DNA from: Propioniciclava tarda
GTDB taxonomy: Bacteria; Actinomycetota; Actinomycetes; Propionibacteriales; Propionibacteriaceae
Reading direction: 5' to 3'
DNA length: 64,000 nt
NCBI RefSeq assembly: GCF_900182665.1
Contig: NZ_FXTL01000002.1
Coordinates: 124,001-188,000 of the forward strand
Shown here: piece after piece, positions 1-13,050 of the stretch
How the letters are laid out: each line of letters begins with the position of its first letter
Position numbering within the stretch: the stretch's first letter is position 1
Notes under the pieces: generated by a model
Databases searched by the model: none
What the model was told of the DNA's origin: nothing
What the model saw: only the letters and a program-made list of their open reading frames with translations
Program-made: the position numbers and the translations under genes

Positions 1-1
1 G

Positions 2-850
2 GTCAGCGTGACGTTGGTCGTGCTGGCTCAGGGCCCCACGACCACGGCGGGGGTGGTTGGCCCGCTGGTCGGGGCGGTGGTGGCGCTGGGGCTGTCGCGC
101 GGGGTCGTCCTGATCGAGGCGGAGGCGCGACGCAGTCGGGCGCTGTTGGCGTCCGTACTCAAGGCCCAAGCTGAGACCGACCGGCTGTCCGCTGAGGTCG
201 CCGAAGCCCAGCGCCTCGCGGGCGTCCAGGCCGAACGGGCCCGGCTGGCGGCCGACCTGCACGACACGCTCGCCCAGGGCTTCTCGTCCATCGTCATGTT
301 GGCGCGAGCAGGGCAGAAGCAGCCGGACGCCGCGGGCTCGGCGTCCGCGCTGGCAGGCATCGAACGGGCCGCCCTGGAGAACCTGGCCGAGGTGCGGTCG
401 GTCGTCTACGCGCTGGCCCCCGAGGACCTGTCCGGCTCCGGGCTGCGTGCCCCGTTGGCCAGGCTGGCCGACCGCTTGCGGCAGACCGGACTCGAGGTCC
501 ACCTTGATATTGACCCGGACCTGCCCCGCCTCGACACGGGCACCGAGGTGGCGCTGCTCCGGGCGGCGCAGGGGCTGCTGGCCAACGTGGAGACGCACGC
601 TGCGGCGTCCCAGGTGCACGTGTCGCTCGTGGCGGCGCAGGACGAGGTTCGCATCGACGTGGTCGACGACGGGCGTGGCTTCGATCCCAGCCAGGTCTCA
701 GGGGAGCCGACCCTGGCGGGCGGCTATGGGCTCCGGGCACTGCGGGAGCGGCTGGGCGTCCTCGGCGGCGGGCTGGAGATCGAAAGCGCCCCCGGCGAAG
801 GTACCGCCATGTCGGCGCATCTGCCCTTGTCGCGGCGGGTGACGCCATGA
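2..850 (+). CDS. Two-component sensor histidine kinase, NarL/DesK type (5' end cut by window)
   Basis: The reading frame is open back to the first base, so the N-terminus, probably with sensor and membrane segments, lies outside the window. What remains starts with a hydrophobic stretch and a coiled-coil linker. A HisKA_3 dimerisation and phosphoacceptor region follows, with DLHDTLAQG carrying the likely phosphorylated His. A HATPase_c domain closes the protein, with DDGRGFD and GYGLRALRERL as its ATP-binding boxes. The stop overlaps the ATG of the response regulator (ATGA), so the two are translationally coupled and almost certainly partners. The signal sensed cannot be told from this part. 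Confidence 0.9.
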   Translation, partial: VSVTLVVLAQGPTTTAGVVGPLVGAVVALGLSRGVVLIEAEARRSRALLASVLKAQAETDRLSAEVAEAQRLAGVQAERARLAADLHDTLAQGFSSIVMLARAGQKQPDAAGSASALAGIERAALENLAEVRSVVYALAPEDLSGSGLRAPLARLADRLRQTGLEVHLDIDPDLPRLDTGTEVALLRAAQGLLANVETHAAASQVHVSLVAAQDEVRIDVVDDGRGFDPSQVSGEPTLAGGYGLRALRERLGVLGGGLEIESAPGEGTAMSAHLPLSRRVTP

Positions 851-1467
851 TCCGCGTGTTGGTGGTGGACGACCACCCGGTGATCCGAGGAGGCCTGGCC
901 GCCCTGCTGAGCGGCGAGCCGGACCTGCAGGTCGTGGCGTCGGCCGCGTCCGGTGAGGAGGCGCTGGCCATGGTCGACGACGTGCGTCCCAGCCTGGTCC
1001 TGTGCGACCTTCGCCTGGGCCCCGGCATCGACGGCGTCGAGGTGACGACCGCCCTGAGGGCGCTCCCGGACCCGCCCGCGGTGCTGATCCTGACCACCTT
1101 CGACAACGACAGCGACATCGTCCGCGCCGTGATGGCCGGGGCGGCGGGCTACCTGTTGAAGGACGCTCCCGCCGAGGCGATCGCCGACGGCATCCGGGAC
1201 GCGATCGCCGGACGCCTCGTCCTAACACCGGAGCTCCTCGGACGCGTGAGCGACCGGATGACCAAGGGCGTCCCGGACCTGAGCGAGCGCGAGCTGGCCG
1301 TCCTGCGCGAGGTCGCGCTGGGCCGGACCAATCGCGAGGTCGCCAAGGCGCTGTTCATCTCGGAGGCGACGGTGAAGACGCATCTCGTCCACGCGTACTC
1401 CAAGCTGGGCGCCGGCAACCGCACCGAGGCCTTGGCACGCGCCCGCGATCACGGACTCCTCGGCTGA
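847..1467 (+). CDS. Response regulator, NarL/FixJ (LuxR-HTH) family
   Basis: 206 residues. The N-terminal receiver domain has the acidic pair DD at 8-9, the phosphoacceptor Asp54 in LCDLRL, and the conserved Thr and Lys (ILTTF, LLKDA). The C-terminal LuxR-type helix-turn-helix spans about 142-206 ([28 protein letters not shown]). It is coupled by a 4-base overlap to the kinase upstream. After phosphorylation it should dimerise and bind DNA. The target genes are not visible here. Confidence 0.93.
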   Translation: MIRVLVVDDHPVIRGGLAALLSGEPDLQVVASAASGEEALAMVDDVRPSLVLCDLRLGPGIDGVEVTTALRALPDPPAVLILTTFDNDSDIVRAVMAGAAGYLLKDAPAEAIADGIRDAIAGRLVLTPELLGRVSDRMTKGVPDLSERELAVLREVALGRTNREVAKALFISEATVKTHLVHAYSKLGAGNRTEALARARDHGLLG

Positions 1468-1521
1468 GCCCGTCACCGGTTCACAGTCGGGGCCGGTTTC
1501 TCGACCTCGCGACATTCTCGG

Positions 1522-1527
1522 TAGACT
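1522..1527 (+). promoter_or_regulatory. Putative -10 box for efp
   Basis: TAGACT lies 32 bases before the efp ATG, in the 92-base gap after the response regulator. That leaves room for a short leader with the purine-rich GGAGGAA ribosome site near 1543. No convincing -35 was seen. Confidence 0.4.
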
Positions 1528-1559
1528 CCGGCGTCGGAGTACTGGAGGAAGGCACGCGG

Positions 1560-2123
1560 ATGGTTCAGATCTCGACGAACGACCTGAAGAACGGCACGGT
1601 TCTCGACCTGGACGGTCAGCTGTGGGCCGTCATTTGGTTCCAGCACCACAAGCCGGGCAAGGGCAACACGGTCGTCCGCAGCAAGCTCAAGCACGTCCTG
1701 AGCGGCAAGGTCGTCGACCGCACCTTCAACTCCGACACCAAGGTCGAGAGCGCTTCCGTCGACCGCCGCGAGATGCAGTACCTGTACCACGACGGCGAAG
1801 CCTTCGTGTTCATGGACGCCACCAGCTACGAGCAGCTCCCGATCCCGGACGCCGTCGTCGGCGACGGCAAGGACTACCTGCTCGAGAACATGATGGCCAC
1901 GGTCGCCACGCACGAGGGCAACCCCCTCTACATCGACCTGCCCCCGTCGGTGGAACTCGAGATCACCTACACCGAGCCCGGGCTGCAGGGCGACCGCTCC
2001 TCGGCCGGCACCAAGCCTGCGACCCTCGAGACGGGCAAGCAGATCCAGGTTCCCCTGTTCATCGAGTCGGGCACTCGGGTGAAGGTCCGCACCGAGGACG
2101 GCTCGTATCTCGGTCGTGTCTGA
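1560..2123 (+). CDS. efp: Translation elongation factor P
   Basis: 187 residues, the normal EF-P length. EF-P binds between the P and E sites of stalled ribosomes and promotes peptide bonds at polyproline stretches. The tip loop of domain I reads KPGKGN with Lys34 at the functional position. Domain I and the two OB-like domains are complete. The ATG at 1560 is chosen because GGAGGAA lies just upstream and the product begins with the family start ([12 protein letters not shown]); longer in-frame extensions upstream are spurious. The stop overlaps the nusB start by 8 bases, the efp-nusB pairing seen in many bacteria. Confidence 0.97.
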   Translation: MVQISTNDLKNGTVLDLDGQLWAVIWFQHHKPGKGNTVVRSKLKHVLSGKVVDRTFNSDTKVESASVDRREMQYLYHDGEAFVFMDATSYEQLPIPDAVVGDGKDYLLENMMATVATHEGNPLYIDLPPSVELEITYTEPGLQGDRSSAGTKPATLETGKQIQVPLFIESGTRVKVRTEDGSYLGRV

Positions 2124-2649
2124 GGTGGTTGACGCGCCGGTCAAACGCGGGGCCGGGGGCACCCGGTCGAAGGCGCGCAAGCGCGCGCTCGACATCCTGT
2201 TCGAGTCGGATCTGCGCGGCGACGACGCCCTGGCCACCCTCGCCGAGCGCGTCGAGTTGGCCGAACCGCCCGTGCGGGAGTTCACCCGGCATCTGGTCGA
2301 GGGCGTCTGCGCCGAGCGCGATCAGATCGACGGCGTCATCGCGGCCAGCCTGACCGGCAAGTGGACGCTGGACCGCATGCCCTGCATCGACCGCAACCTG
2401 GCCAGGATCGCCATCTTCGAGATGTGGTTCACCGAGTTGGCCCCCGAGATCGCCGTGAGCCAGGCGGTCGACCTGGGCGCTTCGTTGTCCACCGACGAGA
2501 GCGCCGACTTCCTCAACGGGCTGCTGGGCAAGGCTCTGCGCGCGCTCCGCGAGACGTACCCCAAGGCAGCCCGAGGCGAGGCGGACGACGCCGCCGAACC
2601 GGGTGACGACGACACCGACGACCCCGAGGACGATCCAGCGGGCGACTGA
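2116..2649 (+). CDS. nusB: Transcription antitermination protein NusB
   Basis: 177 residues. This all-helical RNA-binding protein pairs with NusE (S10) on boxA of rRNA leaders to prevent early termination. The core matches the family ([58 protein letters not shown]). The last 30 residues form a very acidic tail rich in Asp and Glu, an extension often seen in actinobacterial NusB. The GTG start overlaps the end of efp. Confidence 0.95.
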   Translation: MSEVVDAPVKRGAGGTRSKARKRALDILFESDLRGDDALATLAERVELAEPPVREFTRHLVEGVCAERDQIDGVIAASLTGKWTLDRMPCIDRNLARIAIFEMWFTELAPEIAVSQAVDLGASLSTDESADFLNGLLGKALRALRETYPKAARGEADDAAEPGDDDTDDPEDDPAGD

Positions 2650-2673
2650 TCGCCCCGCCGGGAAAGGACACCG

Positions 2674-3822
2674 ATGACAGCCACGACAGGCGACGAGATC
2701 CCGGCATTGTTGGTGTTGGAGGATGGTCGATCCTTCCTCGGCGTGTCGTTCGGTGCCCCCGGCGAGACCTTCGGCGAGGCCGTGTTCTCGACGGGCATGA
2801 CGGGTTACCAGGAGACGCTGACCGATCCCTCGTACCGACGCCAGGTCGTCATCGCGACCGCCCCGCAGATCGGCAACACCGGCTGGAACGACGTCGACGA
2901 CGAGTCCCGACGGATCTGGGTTGCGGGCTACGTCGTCCGGGACCTCTCGCGCGTCCGGTCGAACTGGCGCTCGAACCGCTCCCTCAACGACGTGCTCCGC
3001 GACCAGGGCGTGGTCGGCATCGCCGAGATCGACACGCGCGCCCTGACCCGTCACCTGCGCGAACGGGGCGCCATGCGCGTCGGCATCTCGACGACCGAGT
3101 TGGACGCCGCGCGGCTGCTCGCGCGCGTCCTCGAACAGCCCGCCATGAGCGGCGCCAACCTGGTCGGCGAGGTCACGGTGGACGCCGCAGCGATCGTCCC
3201 CGCGGTGGGCGAGAAGAGGTTCACCCTGGCTGCCGTGGACCTGGGCATCAAGGACATGACCCCGACGATGCTGGCCGAGCGCGGGGTCGAGGTGCACGTG
3301 CTGCCAGCGACGGCGTCCATCGACGATGTTCGCGCCGTCGGCGCGGACGGAGTGTTCTTCAGCAACGGACCCGGCGACCCGGCCACGGCGGACGGGCCCA
3401 TGGCCCTCCTGCAGCAGGTGCTGGATGCCGGCCTGCCGTATTTCGGCATCTGCTTCGGCCACCAGATCTTCGGACGCGCCCTCGGCTTCGGCACCTACAA
3501 GCTCAAATACGGCCACCGCGGCATCAACCAGCCGGTCATGGACCTGGCCACCCGCAAGGTCGAGATCACCGCCCAGAACCACGGCTTCGCCGTCGACGCG
3601 CCGCGCGAGGGCACCACGGCCACCCGTTGGGGGCAGGCACGGGTCAGCCACGTCTGCCTCAACGACGACGTCGTCGAGGGCCTCGAACTGCTGGACGCCG
3701 ACGGTGCGGTCCGCGCGTTCAGCGTCCAGTACCACCCGGAGGCGGCCGCCGGACCCCACGATTCGGCCTATCTCTTCGACCGCTTCGTCGACCTTCTCGC
3801 CCGCAGCAAGGGAGCCCACTGA
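2674..3822 (+). CDS. carA: Carbamoyl-phosphate synthase small (glutaminase) subunit
   Basis: 382 residues. It hydrolyses glutamine and passes ammonia to CarB for carbamoyl phosphate, used in pyrimidine and arginine synthesis. The N-terminal CPSase domain is followed by a class I glutamine amidotransferase. The nucleophile is the Cys of GICFGHQ (near residue 260), with the His-Glu pair in YHPEAA. GGGAAAGGA precedes the ATG. The gene lies one base ahead of carB in the car-pyr operon. Confidence 0.97.
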   Translation: MTATTGDEIPALLVLEDGRSFLGVSFGAPGETFGEAVFSTGMTGYQETLTDPSYRRQVVIATAPQIGNTGWNDVDDESRRIWVAGYVVRDLSRVRSNWRSNRSLNDVLRDQGVVGIAEIDTRALTRHLRERGAMRVGISTTELDAARLLARVLEQPAMSGANLVGEVTVDAAAIVPAVGEKRFTLAAVDLGIKDMTPTMLAERGVEVHVLPATASIDDVRAVGADGVFFSNGPGDPATADGPMALLQQVLDAGLPYFGICFGHQIFGRALGFGTYKLKYGHRGINQPVMDLATRKVEITAQNHGFAVDAPREGTTATRWGQARVSHVCLNDDVVEGLELLDADGAVRAFSVQYHPEAAAGPHDSAYLFDRFVDLLARSKGAH

Positions 3823-3823
3823 C

Positions 3824-7149
<3,326 letters not shown>

Positions 7150-7153
<4 letters not shown>

Positions 7154-8235
7154 CCCTCCGTGCCACCCTCGTCGAGCAGGGCTACGCGCGCCTGCTGCGT
7201 CCGGTGATGTTCGCCGCCCACGGCGGCGACCCGGAGAAGATCCACGTCGACATGATCGCGGCCCTCGGCCTGCTGCAGTCCCTCCCGGGCCTGCGGGACG
7301 CCGTCCGCGCGCTGACCTCGGTGCCGGCGTCGCCGGTGACGGTGGCCGGCATCGACTTCCCGGGCCGGGTCGGCTTGGCCGCCGGCATGGACAAGGAAGG
7401 CAAGGCGGCGAAGGCTTGGCAGCACCTCGGCTTCGCCTTCGCCGAGCTGGGCACGGTGACCGCCCAGGCTCAGCCCGGCAACCCCAGGCCGCGCATCTTC
7501 CGGCTGCGCGACTCGAAGGCCCTCATCAACCGCATGGGCTTCAACAACGACGGAGCGCTCGCGCTGGCGAACCGCCTCGCGGTGGGGGGCATCTTCCGCG
7601 GCAACGGTGCTGCCGGCATCCCACTCGGGATCTCCATCGGCAAGACGAAGGTCGTGCCGGTCGAGGACGCGGTCGACGACTACCTGACGTCCCTGCGCAT
7701 CCTCGCGCCGCACGCCGACTACGTGGCCGTCAATGTGTCCAGCCCCAACACCCCCGGACTGCGCTCGCTCCAGGACGGGGGAGCGCTCGCCGGCCTGCTC
7801 ACCGCGCTGGTCGGGGAGTCGAAGACACTGGCCGTCGGCGGGACGCCCGTCCCGGTGTTCGTCAAGATGGCGCCCGATCTCACCGAGCCGCAGCTGGACG
7901 AGATTCTGCAGGCGGCCTCGGACGCCGGCGTGGCGGGCCTGATCGCCACCAACACGACCCTCGGACGCGACGGCCTGGCGGCGTCCGACCAGGCGCAGGC
8001 GTCCGAGGCGGGCGGGCTGTCAGGCGCACCGCTGACCGAACGCGCGCGCGAGGTCGTCTCCTACCTGTGCAGGCATACCGACCTGCCCGTGATCGGGGCG
8101 GGCGGCATCATGACCGCCGCGGACGCGACCGCCCTGCTGGACGCCGGCGCCAGCCTGGTACAGCTCTACACTGGCTTCATCTACGGCGGGCCGGCACTGA
8201 TCGGGTCGATCAATGCGGCCCTGGCAAGGGCATAA
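7150..8235 (+). CDS. pyrD: Dihydroorotate dehydrogenase (quinone), class 2
   Basis: 361 residues. It oxidises dihydroorotate to orotate with FMN and passes electrons to membrane quinone. The class 2 marks are the N-terminal helical extension ([21 protein letters not shown]) and Ser as catalytic base in [17 protein letters not shown]-site motifs such as [14 protein letters not shown] and GAGGI are present. It starts inside the carB stop codon, so the operon is translationally coupled. Confidence 0.97.
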
Positions 8236-8244
8236 GGAGGCTTC

Positions 8245-9048
8245 ATGACCTACCGGCAGCGGTTGAGAGCGGTCGTCGAGGCGCGCGGCGCCCTGGTCGT
8301 CGGAGTCGACCCGCACCCCGGCCTCCTGGACGCCTGGGGGCTGCCGCGGACGGCCTCCGGCCTCGAGCGCTGCGCGCGCGGCCTGGTCGAAGCCATCGGC
8401 GACGTGGTGGCCGTCCTCAAGCCGCAGTCGGCCTTCTTCGAGACCTACGGATCGGCCGGCATCGCCGTGCTGGAGCGGGTGCTCGCCGACATTCGCTCAC
8501 ACGGCGCCCTGAGCATTCTCGACGTGAAGCGCGGCGACATCGGCTCGACCATGGACGCCTACGCCGACGCCTACCTGGCCGACGGCGCACCGTTGGCCGC
8601 GGACGCCATCACGATCTCGCCGTACCTGGGCTTCGGGTCGCTGCAGCCGGCGTTCGAGCGCGCCGTCGCGAACGACCGCGGCGTCTACGTTCTGGCCCGC
8701 ACGTCCAATCCAGAGGGCGGCCAGGTGCAGCTGGCGCTCGGTGAGGACGGCTCCGTGGTCCAGGAGATCATCGACGCTGCCGCCGAGCTGAACCGCAAGC
8801 TGCCGACGCGCGCCATCGGCCTCGTCGTCGGCGGCACCCACGCCAACCTGGGCTGCGACGTCTCGGAGTTCAACGGTTCGATCCTCGTGCCAGGCATCGG
8901 CGTCCAGGGCGGACGCCTCGAGGACCTGCCCGGGCTCTTCGGGGACGCCGTTCGGCACGTCCTTCCGTCGGTGAGTCGCGGGGTGATTTCGGCCGGTCCG
9001 GACCCGGTCGCGCTGCGCCGTCGGGTGCTTGATCTCCTAGCCACGTAG
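8245..9048 (+). CDS. pyrF: Orotidine 5'-phosphate decarboxylase, actinobacterial type
   Basis: 267 residues. It decarboxylates OMP to UMP, the last step of the pathway. The longer (type 2) form is recognised by LDVKRGDIGSTM, which carries the catalytic Lys-Asp pair, and by LVVGGTH and LVPGIGVQGG at the phosphate site. AAGGAGG directly precedes the ATG by 6 bases, a near-perfect ribosome site. It is the last gene of the pyrimidine run. Confidence 0.96.
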   Translation: MTYRQRLRAVVEARGALVVGVDPHPGLLDAWGLPRTASGLERCARGLVEAIGDVVAVLKPQSAFFETYGSAGIAVLERVLADIRSHGALSILDVKRGDIGSTMDAYADAYLADGAPLAADAITISPYLGFGSLQPAFERAVANDRGVYVLARTSNPEGGQVQLALGEDGSVVQEIIDAAAELNRKLPTRAIGLVVGGTHANLGCDVSEFNGSILVPGIGVQGGRLEDLPGLFGDAVRHVLPSVSRGVISAGPDPVALRRRVLDLLAT

Positions 9049-9050
9049 CG

Positions 9051-9079
9051 TTCACAGGCGGATGAGAACCCGCTAGGTT
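9051..9079 (+). promoter_or_regulatory. Putative promoter of mihF
   Basis: TTCACA (9051-9056) and TAGGTT (9074-9079) are separated by 17 bases, 45 bases before the chosen mihF start. It overlaps an inverted repeat, TGAGAAC (9063-9069) and GTTCTCA (9081-9087), which could be an operator. No binding protein can be named. Confidence 0.45.
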
Positions 9080-9123
9080 TGTTCTCAGCTGCATAGACCC
9101 CGCAGCTTTCGATGGAGACAAAC

Positions 9124-9435
9124 GTGTCTATTCCGCAGTTGACCACTGAGCAGTTGCAGGCAGCGCGCGCCGCCGCAACGCTCGCGCGCCGCCAGCGCGC
9201 CGATCTCAAGGCCGGTGTTCGGTCGGGGGCCATCACCTTGTCCAAGGCGCTCGACTCGGCGATGGGAGACGACGTGCTCGCGCACGTCAAGGTCGTCGAC
9301 CTCCTCAAGGCACTGCCCCGCGTGGGGGAGAAGCGAGCAGCCGCCGTCATGGAGCGCCTCGACATTGCGCCCAACCGTCGCATCCGTGGGCTCGGTCGCC
9401 ACCAGATCGCAGGGCTGAAGGCCGAGTTCAAGTGA
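9124..9435 (+). CDS. mihF: Integration host factor, actinobacterial type
   Basis: 103 residues. It is a small basic nucleoid protein related to mycobacterial mIHF, unrelated to E. coli IHF. The sequence runs through a basic helical region (AATLARRQRADLKAGVRSG) to a helix-hairpin-helix-like LPRVGEKRAAAVMERL. The GTG at 9124 is preferred over the ATG at 9112 because GGAG at 9114-9117 is then a ribosome site 6 bases upstream and the product starts as in the family (SIPQLT). The position before gmk is the usual actinobacterial order. Confidence 0.93.
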   Translation: MSIPQLTTEQLQAARAAATLARRQRADLKAGVRSGAITLSKALDSAMGDDVLAHVKVVDLLKALPRVGEKRAAAVMERLDIAPNRRIRGLGRHQIAGLKAEFK

Positions 9436-10013
9436 GAGGTGACATCACGGTCATCTCCGGTCCGACCGCAGTCGGCAAGGGAACCGTGGTGTCGGCCCTG
9501 AAGTTGCGCTGTCCGGACGTGTGGGTGTCGGTATCGGCCACGACCCGGTCGCCGCGTCCTTTGGAGCGCGACGGGGTCGACTATCTCTTCGTGTCGAACA
9601 CCGAGTTCGACCACCTCGTCGCCACCGACGGCCTGTTGGAGTGGGCCCAGGTGCATGGCCGCGATCGCTACGGGACGCCGGTGGCGCCGGTCGAGGCGGC
9701 CGTCGCCGCCGGACGCCGCGTCATCCTCGAGATCGACCTTCAGGGAGCCCGCCAGGTCAAGGCGAAGCTCCCCGGCGTCCGCTCGATCTTCCTCGAACCC
9801 CCGAGCTGGGACGTGCTCGTCTCGCGGCTCGAGGGGCGGGGAACCGAGACGTCCGAGCAGCGCAATCGGCGGCTGTCGACGGCGCGGATGGAGCTGGCGG
9901 CGGCGTCCGAGTTCGACCACGTGGTGGTGAATGAGGATTTGGGAGATACGGTAGATGCTTTGGTAGGCTTGCTTGGCTTATCGCACACACACGTCACAAA
10001 GGTCAATCCTTGA
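9432..10013 (+). CDS. gmk: Guanylate kinase
   Basis: 193 residues. It phosphorylates GMP to GDP. The P-loop GPTAVGKG lies at about 10-17, GMP-binding residues lie in [19 protein letters not shown], and the lid follows. The GTG start overlaps the mihF stop (GTGA). Towards the 3' end the sequence becomes AT-richer (about 9930-10010), where gmk passes into the ribosome site of rpoZ. Confidence 0.95.
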   Translation: MRGDITVISGPTAVGKGTVVSALKLRCPDVWVSVSATTRSPRPLERDGVDYLFVSNTEFDHLVATDGLLEWAQVHGRDRYGTPVAPVEAAVAAGRRVILEIDLQGARQVKAKLPGVRSIFLEPPSWDVLVSRLEGRGTETSEQRNRRLSTARMELAAASEFDHVVVNEDLGDTVDALVGLLGLSHTHVTKVNP

Positions 10014-10348
10014 GCAACCTCATTCCTGAAGGCATCACGAACCCGCCGATCGACGAGCTCTTGACGAAGGTCGACAGCAAGTATCGGCTCGTCCTGTTCG
10101 CCGCCAAGCGGGCGCGTCAGATCAACGCGTACTACAGCCAGCTCGGCGAGGGCCTGCTGGAGAACGTGGGTCCGCTCGTCGAGACCTCGGTTCAAGAGAA
10201 GCCGCTGACGATCGCGCTCCGCGAGATCAACGCCGACGTGCTGGACTGCACCCAGATCGATCCCGAGGCTGAGGCCGCCGCGCGCGCCGCCGCCGAGGCC
10301 GATCCCGACTTCTCCCTCGACCCGTTCGACCCGGTCGACCTGGGCTGA
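10010..10348 (+). CDS. rpoZ: RNA polymerase omega subunit
   Basis: 112 residues. It is the small subunit that helps fold and hold beta-prime. The conserved core is [19 protein letters not shown] followed by [12 protein letters not shown]. It ends in an acidic actinobacterial tail. Its TTG start sits in the gmk stop (TTGA), with AAAGG about 8 bases upstream. Gmk and omega are neighbours in most bacteria. Confidence 0.95.
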   Translation: MSNLIPEGITNPPIDELLTKVDSKYRLVLFAAKRARQINAYYSQLGEGLLENVGPLVETSVQEKPLTIALREINADVLDCTQIDPEAEAAARAAAEADPDFSLDPFDPVDLG

Positions 10349-10358
10349 CCGGCCCGAC

Positions 10359-11567
10359 ATGAGCCGCATCCTCCTCGGGGTCGCGGGCGGAATCGCTGCC
10401 TACAAGGCCTGCTTGTTGCTGCGCCGCTTCACCGAGGCTGGACACGACGTCACCGTCGTCCCCACCGCCAACGCGCTGGAGTTCGTCGGCGCCACCACGT
10501 GGGCGGCGCTGTCCGGACACCCCGTGTCGACGTCGGTCTTCGAGCGTGTGGACGCCGTCCCGCACGTCGCGCTGGGGCAAGCCGCCGAACTCGTGGTGGT
10601 GGCCCCCGCCACGGCTGACCTGCTGGCCAGGGCGGCGACCGGACGCGCGGACGACCTGCTCACCAACGTGCTGCTGACGGCGTCCTGCCCCGTGTTGATG
10701 GCGCCGGCGATGCACACCGAGATGTGGCTGCACCCCGCCACCCAGGCCAACGTCGCGACCCTGCGGTCGCGTGGCGTGATCGTCCTCGACCCGGCGGACG
10801 GGCGCCTGACCGGCGCCGATACCGGTCCTGGACGCCTGCCCGAGCCCGAGGACATCGAGGCCGTGGCACTCTCCCTGCTCGGCGACGAGGCGACCGTCGC
10901 CGCGGTGCGCCGCCGTGACCTGGCCGGACGCAGCGTCGTCGTCAGCGCGGGAGGCACCCGCGAGCACCTGGATCCGGTGCGGTTCCTCGGCAACGCGTCG
11001 TCCGGACGCCAGGGCGTCGAGATCGCCCGTGCCGCGGCCCTGCGCGGCGCCCGGGTCACCCTGGTGGCCGCGCACGTCGAGGTGGGACTGCCGTCCGGCG
11101 TCCGGCTCGTCCGAGCGCACACGACCGGTGAGCTGGCGGACGCGATGACAGCCGCCGCAGCGGATGCCGACGTCATCGTGATGGCCGCCGCCCCCGCCGA
11201 CTTCACCCCGGCCGCGGCGTCCGACGTCAAGATCAAGAAGTCCGGCGACAACGGGCTCGACCTGCACCTGGTGCAGACGACCGACATCCTCGCTGGCCTG
11301 TCGGCCCACCGGGCCCGCGCCCAGGTCGTCGTCGGCTTCGCCGCAGAGACGGCGTCCGATCGGGACGACCTCCTGGCGCTCGGTCGCGCGAAGCTCGCGC
11401 GCAAGGGCTGCGACCTTCTGGTCCTCAACAACGTGTCCGGCGGAGCCGTGTTCGGCCAGCCGTCGAACGACGTCGTCATCCTGGACGCCGACGGGGTGGT
11501 CTGCACCGTCTCCGGTGAGAAGTCGGTCGTCGCCCATCGCATCTTGGACGCCGTCGCCGGGCGCTAA
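10359..11567 (+). CDS. coaBC: Bifunctional phosphopantothenoylcysteine decarboxylase / phosphopantothenate-cysteine ligase
   Basis: 402 residues, two steps of coenzyme A synthesis. The FMN-dependent CoaC domain (about 1-185) has the catalytic His69 (VPHVALG) and PAMHTEMW, a variant of PxMNxxMW. The CoaB domain (about 190-402) has the nucleotide-binding SAGGTREHLDPVRFLGN. The flap that in E. coli carries the Cys of ACGD reads TGADTGPGR here, so that Cys is absent. It follows rpoZ by 10 bases. Confidence 0.95.
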   Translation: MSRILLGVAGGIAAYKACLLLRRFTEAGHDVTVVPTANALEFVGATTWAALSGHPVSTSVFERVDAVPHVALGQAAELVVVAPATADLLARAATGRADDLLTNVLLTASCPVLMAPAMHTEMWLHPATQANVATLRSRGVIVLDPADGRLTGADTGPGRLPEPEDIEAVALSLLGDEATVAAVRRRDLAGRSVVVSAGGTREHLDPVRFLGNASSGRQGVEIARAAALRGARVTLVAAHVEVGLPSGVRLVRAHTTGELADAMTAAAADADVIVMAAAPADFTPAAASDVKIKKSGDNGLDLHLVQTTDILAGLSAHRARAQVVVGFAAETASDRDDLLALGRAKLARKGCDLLVLNNVSGGAVFGQPSNDVVILDADGVVCTVSGEKSVVAHRILDAVAGR

Positions 11568-11569
11568 GC

Positions 11570-11595
11570 GAGGTGCCGCCCGAAAGGCACCCCTC
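11570..11595 (+). terminator. Hairpin between coaBC and ahcY
   Basis: GAGGTGCC pairs with GGCA-CC-CCTC (a two-base bulge) around an 8-base loop, starting 3 bases after the coaBC stop. There is no T-run. It is a plausible intrinsic terminator or attenuator, and no known SAM or SAH riboswitch core was recognised. Confidence 0.45.
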
Positions 11596-11606
11596 AGGGT
11601 TGCAGG

Positions 11607-11612
11607 TAAGCT
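11607..11612 (+). promoter_or_regulatory. Putative -10 box of ahcY
   Basis: TAAGCT lies 8 bases before the GTG of ahcY and no ribosome site is seen between them. This fits a leaderless transcript. Confidence 0.4.
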
Positions 11613-11620
11613 GACTCGTT

Positions 11621-13036
11621 GTGGATTACCAAGTCGCTGACCTGAGCCTGGCCGAGTACGGACGCAAGCAGATCAACCTCGCCGAGCGCGAAATGCCCGG
11701 CTTGATGGCGATGCGCGAGCGGTTCGGGGCGTCCAAGCCGCTCACGGGCGCCAGGATCGCGGGCTCGCTCCACATGACGGTGCAGACCGCGGTGCTGATC
11801 GAGACGTTGGTCGCGCTCGGCGCCGAGGTGCGGTGGGCGTCCTGCAACATCTTCTCGACCCAGGACGAGGCGGCCGCAGCCGTCGTCGTCGGCCCGGACG
11901 GCACCCCCGAAGACCCCCGCGGCGTCCCGGTGTTCGCCTGGAAGGGCGAGACACTCGAGGAGTACTGGGACTGCACCGAACGCATCCTGACCTGGGAGGG
12001 GACGACCCCGAACATGATCCTGGACGACGGCGGCGACGCGACGCTGCTGGTGCACAAGGGCGTGGAGTTCACCAAGGCGGGAGCGGTGCCGGAGGCGTCG
12101 GCGTCCGATTCGCACGAGTACTCGGTCGTTCTCGCCCAGTTGCGGAAGTCGACCCTCAACTGGATCGAGCTCGCCAACGCCATCCAAGGCGTCACCGAGG
12201 AGACCACGACCGGCGTCCACCGGCTGTACGAGATGGCGCGCGCTCAGGCCTTGCTGTTCCCGGCGATCAACGTCAACGACTCGGTGACCAAGAGCAAGTT
12301 CGACAACAAGTACGGCATCCGGCACAGCCTGATCGACGGCATCAACCGCGCCACCGACGTCCTGATCGGCGGCAAAGTGGCGCTGGTCTGCGGGTACGGC
12401 GACGTCGGCAAGGGCTCGGCCGAAGCGCTGGCCGGCCAGGGCGCCCGCGTCATCGTCACCGAGGTCGATCCGATCTGCGCGCTCCAGGCGTCCATGGACG
12501 GCTACCAGGTTGCGCGCCTCGAAGACGTCGTCGGCCAGGTCGACATCTTCGTCACCACGACCGGCTGCGTGAACGTCATCACCGCCGACCACATGGCCGC
12601 CATGAAGGATCTGGCGATCGTCGGCAACATCGGCCACTTCGACAACGAAATTGACATGGCCGGGCTGGAGAAGGTCCCGGGCATCAAGCGCACGAACATC
12701 AAGCCGCAGGTCGACACGTGGACGTTCCCGGACGGGCACTCGATCATCGTCCTCAGTGAAGGCCGCCTCCTGAACCTGGGCAACGCCACCGGGCACCCCA
12801 GTTTCGTGATGAGCAACAGCTTCACCAACCAGGTGCTGGCCCAGATGGAGCTGTTCACCAAGCCCGACGAGTACCCCATCGGCGTCTACACGCTGCCCAA
12901 GGAACTGGACGAGGAGGTCGCGCGGCTGCACCTGGACGCCCTCGGCGTCCGGCTGACGACCCTGACCGACGAGCAGGCCGACTACCTCGGCGTCCCCGTG
13001 GCTGGTCCGTTCAAGCCCGATCACTACCGCTACTGA
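11621..13036 (+). CDS. ahcY: Adenosylhomocysteinase
   Basis: 471 residues. It splits S-adenosylhomocysteine to adenosine and homocysteine, so relieving methyltransferase inhibition. It has the NAD-binding motif [15 protein letters not shown], the substrate residues of [15 protein letters not shown], and the C-terminal KPDHYRY that reaches into the partner subunit's NAD site. metK follows 14 bases later, and metH lies 8.4 kb away, so most of the methyl cycle is encoded in this window. Confidence 0.97.
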   Translation: MDYQVADLSLAEYGRKQINLAEREMPGLMAMRERFGASKPLTGARIAGSLHMTVQTAVLIETLVALGAEVRWASCNIFSTQDEAAAAVVVGPDGTPEDPRGVPVFAWKGETLEEYWDCTERILTWEGTTPNMILDDGGDATLLVHKGVEFTKAGAVPEASASDSHEYSVVLAQLRKSTLNWIELANAIQGVTEETTTGVHRLYEMARAQALLFPAINVNDSVTKSKFDNKYGIRHSLIDGINRATDVLIGGKVALVCGYGDVGKGSAEALAGQGARVIVTEVDPICALQASMDGYQVARLEDVVGQVDIFVTTTGCVNVITADHMAAMKDLAIVGNIGHFDNEIDMAGLEKVPGIKRTNIKPQVDTWTFPDGHSIIVLSEGRLLNLGNATGHPSFVMSNSFTNQVLAQMELFTKPDEYPIGVYTLPKELDEEVARLHLDALGVRLTTLTDEQADYLGVPVAGPFKPDHYRY

Positions 13037-13050
13037 GCCGGAGACACATC

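Noticed and set aside
9063-9087. SOS (LexA) box before mihF
   Set aside because: The half-sites GAAC and GTTC are 11 bases apart, not the 4 of the actinobacterial LexA site.
11568-11620. SAM or SAH riboswitch before ahcY
   Set aside because: The gap is only 53 bases, the sole structure is one bulged hairpin and no known core of these riboswitches can be recognised.
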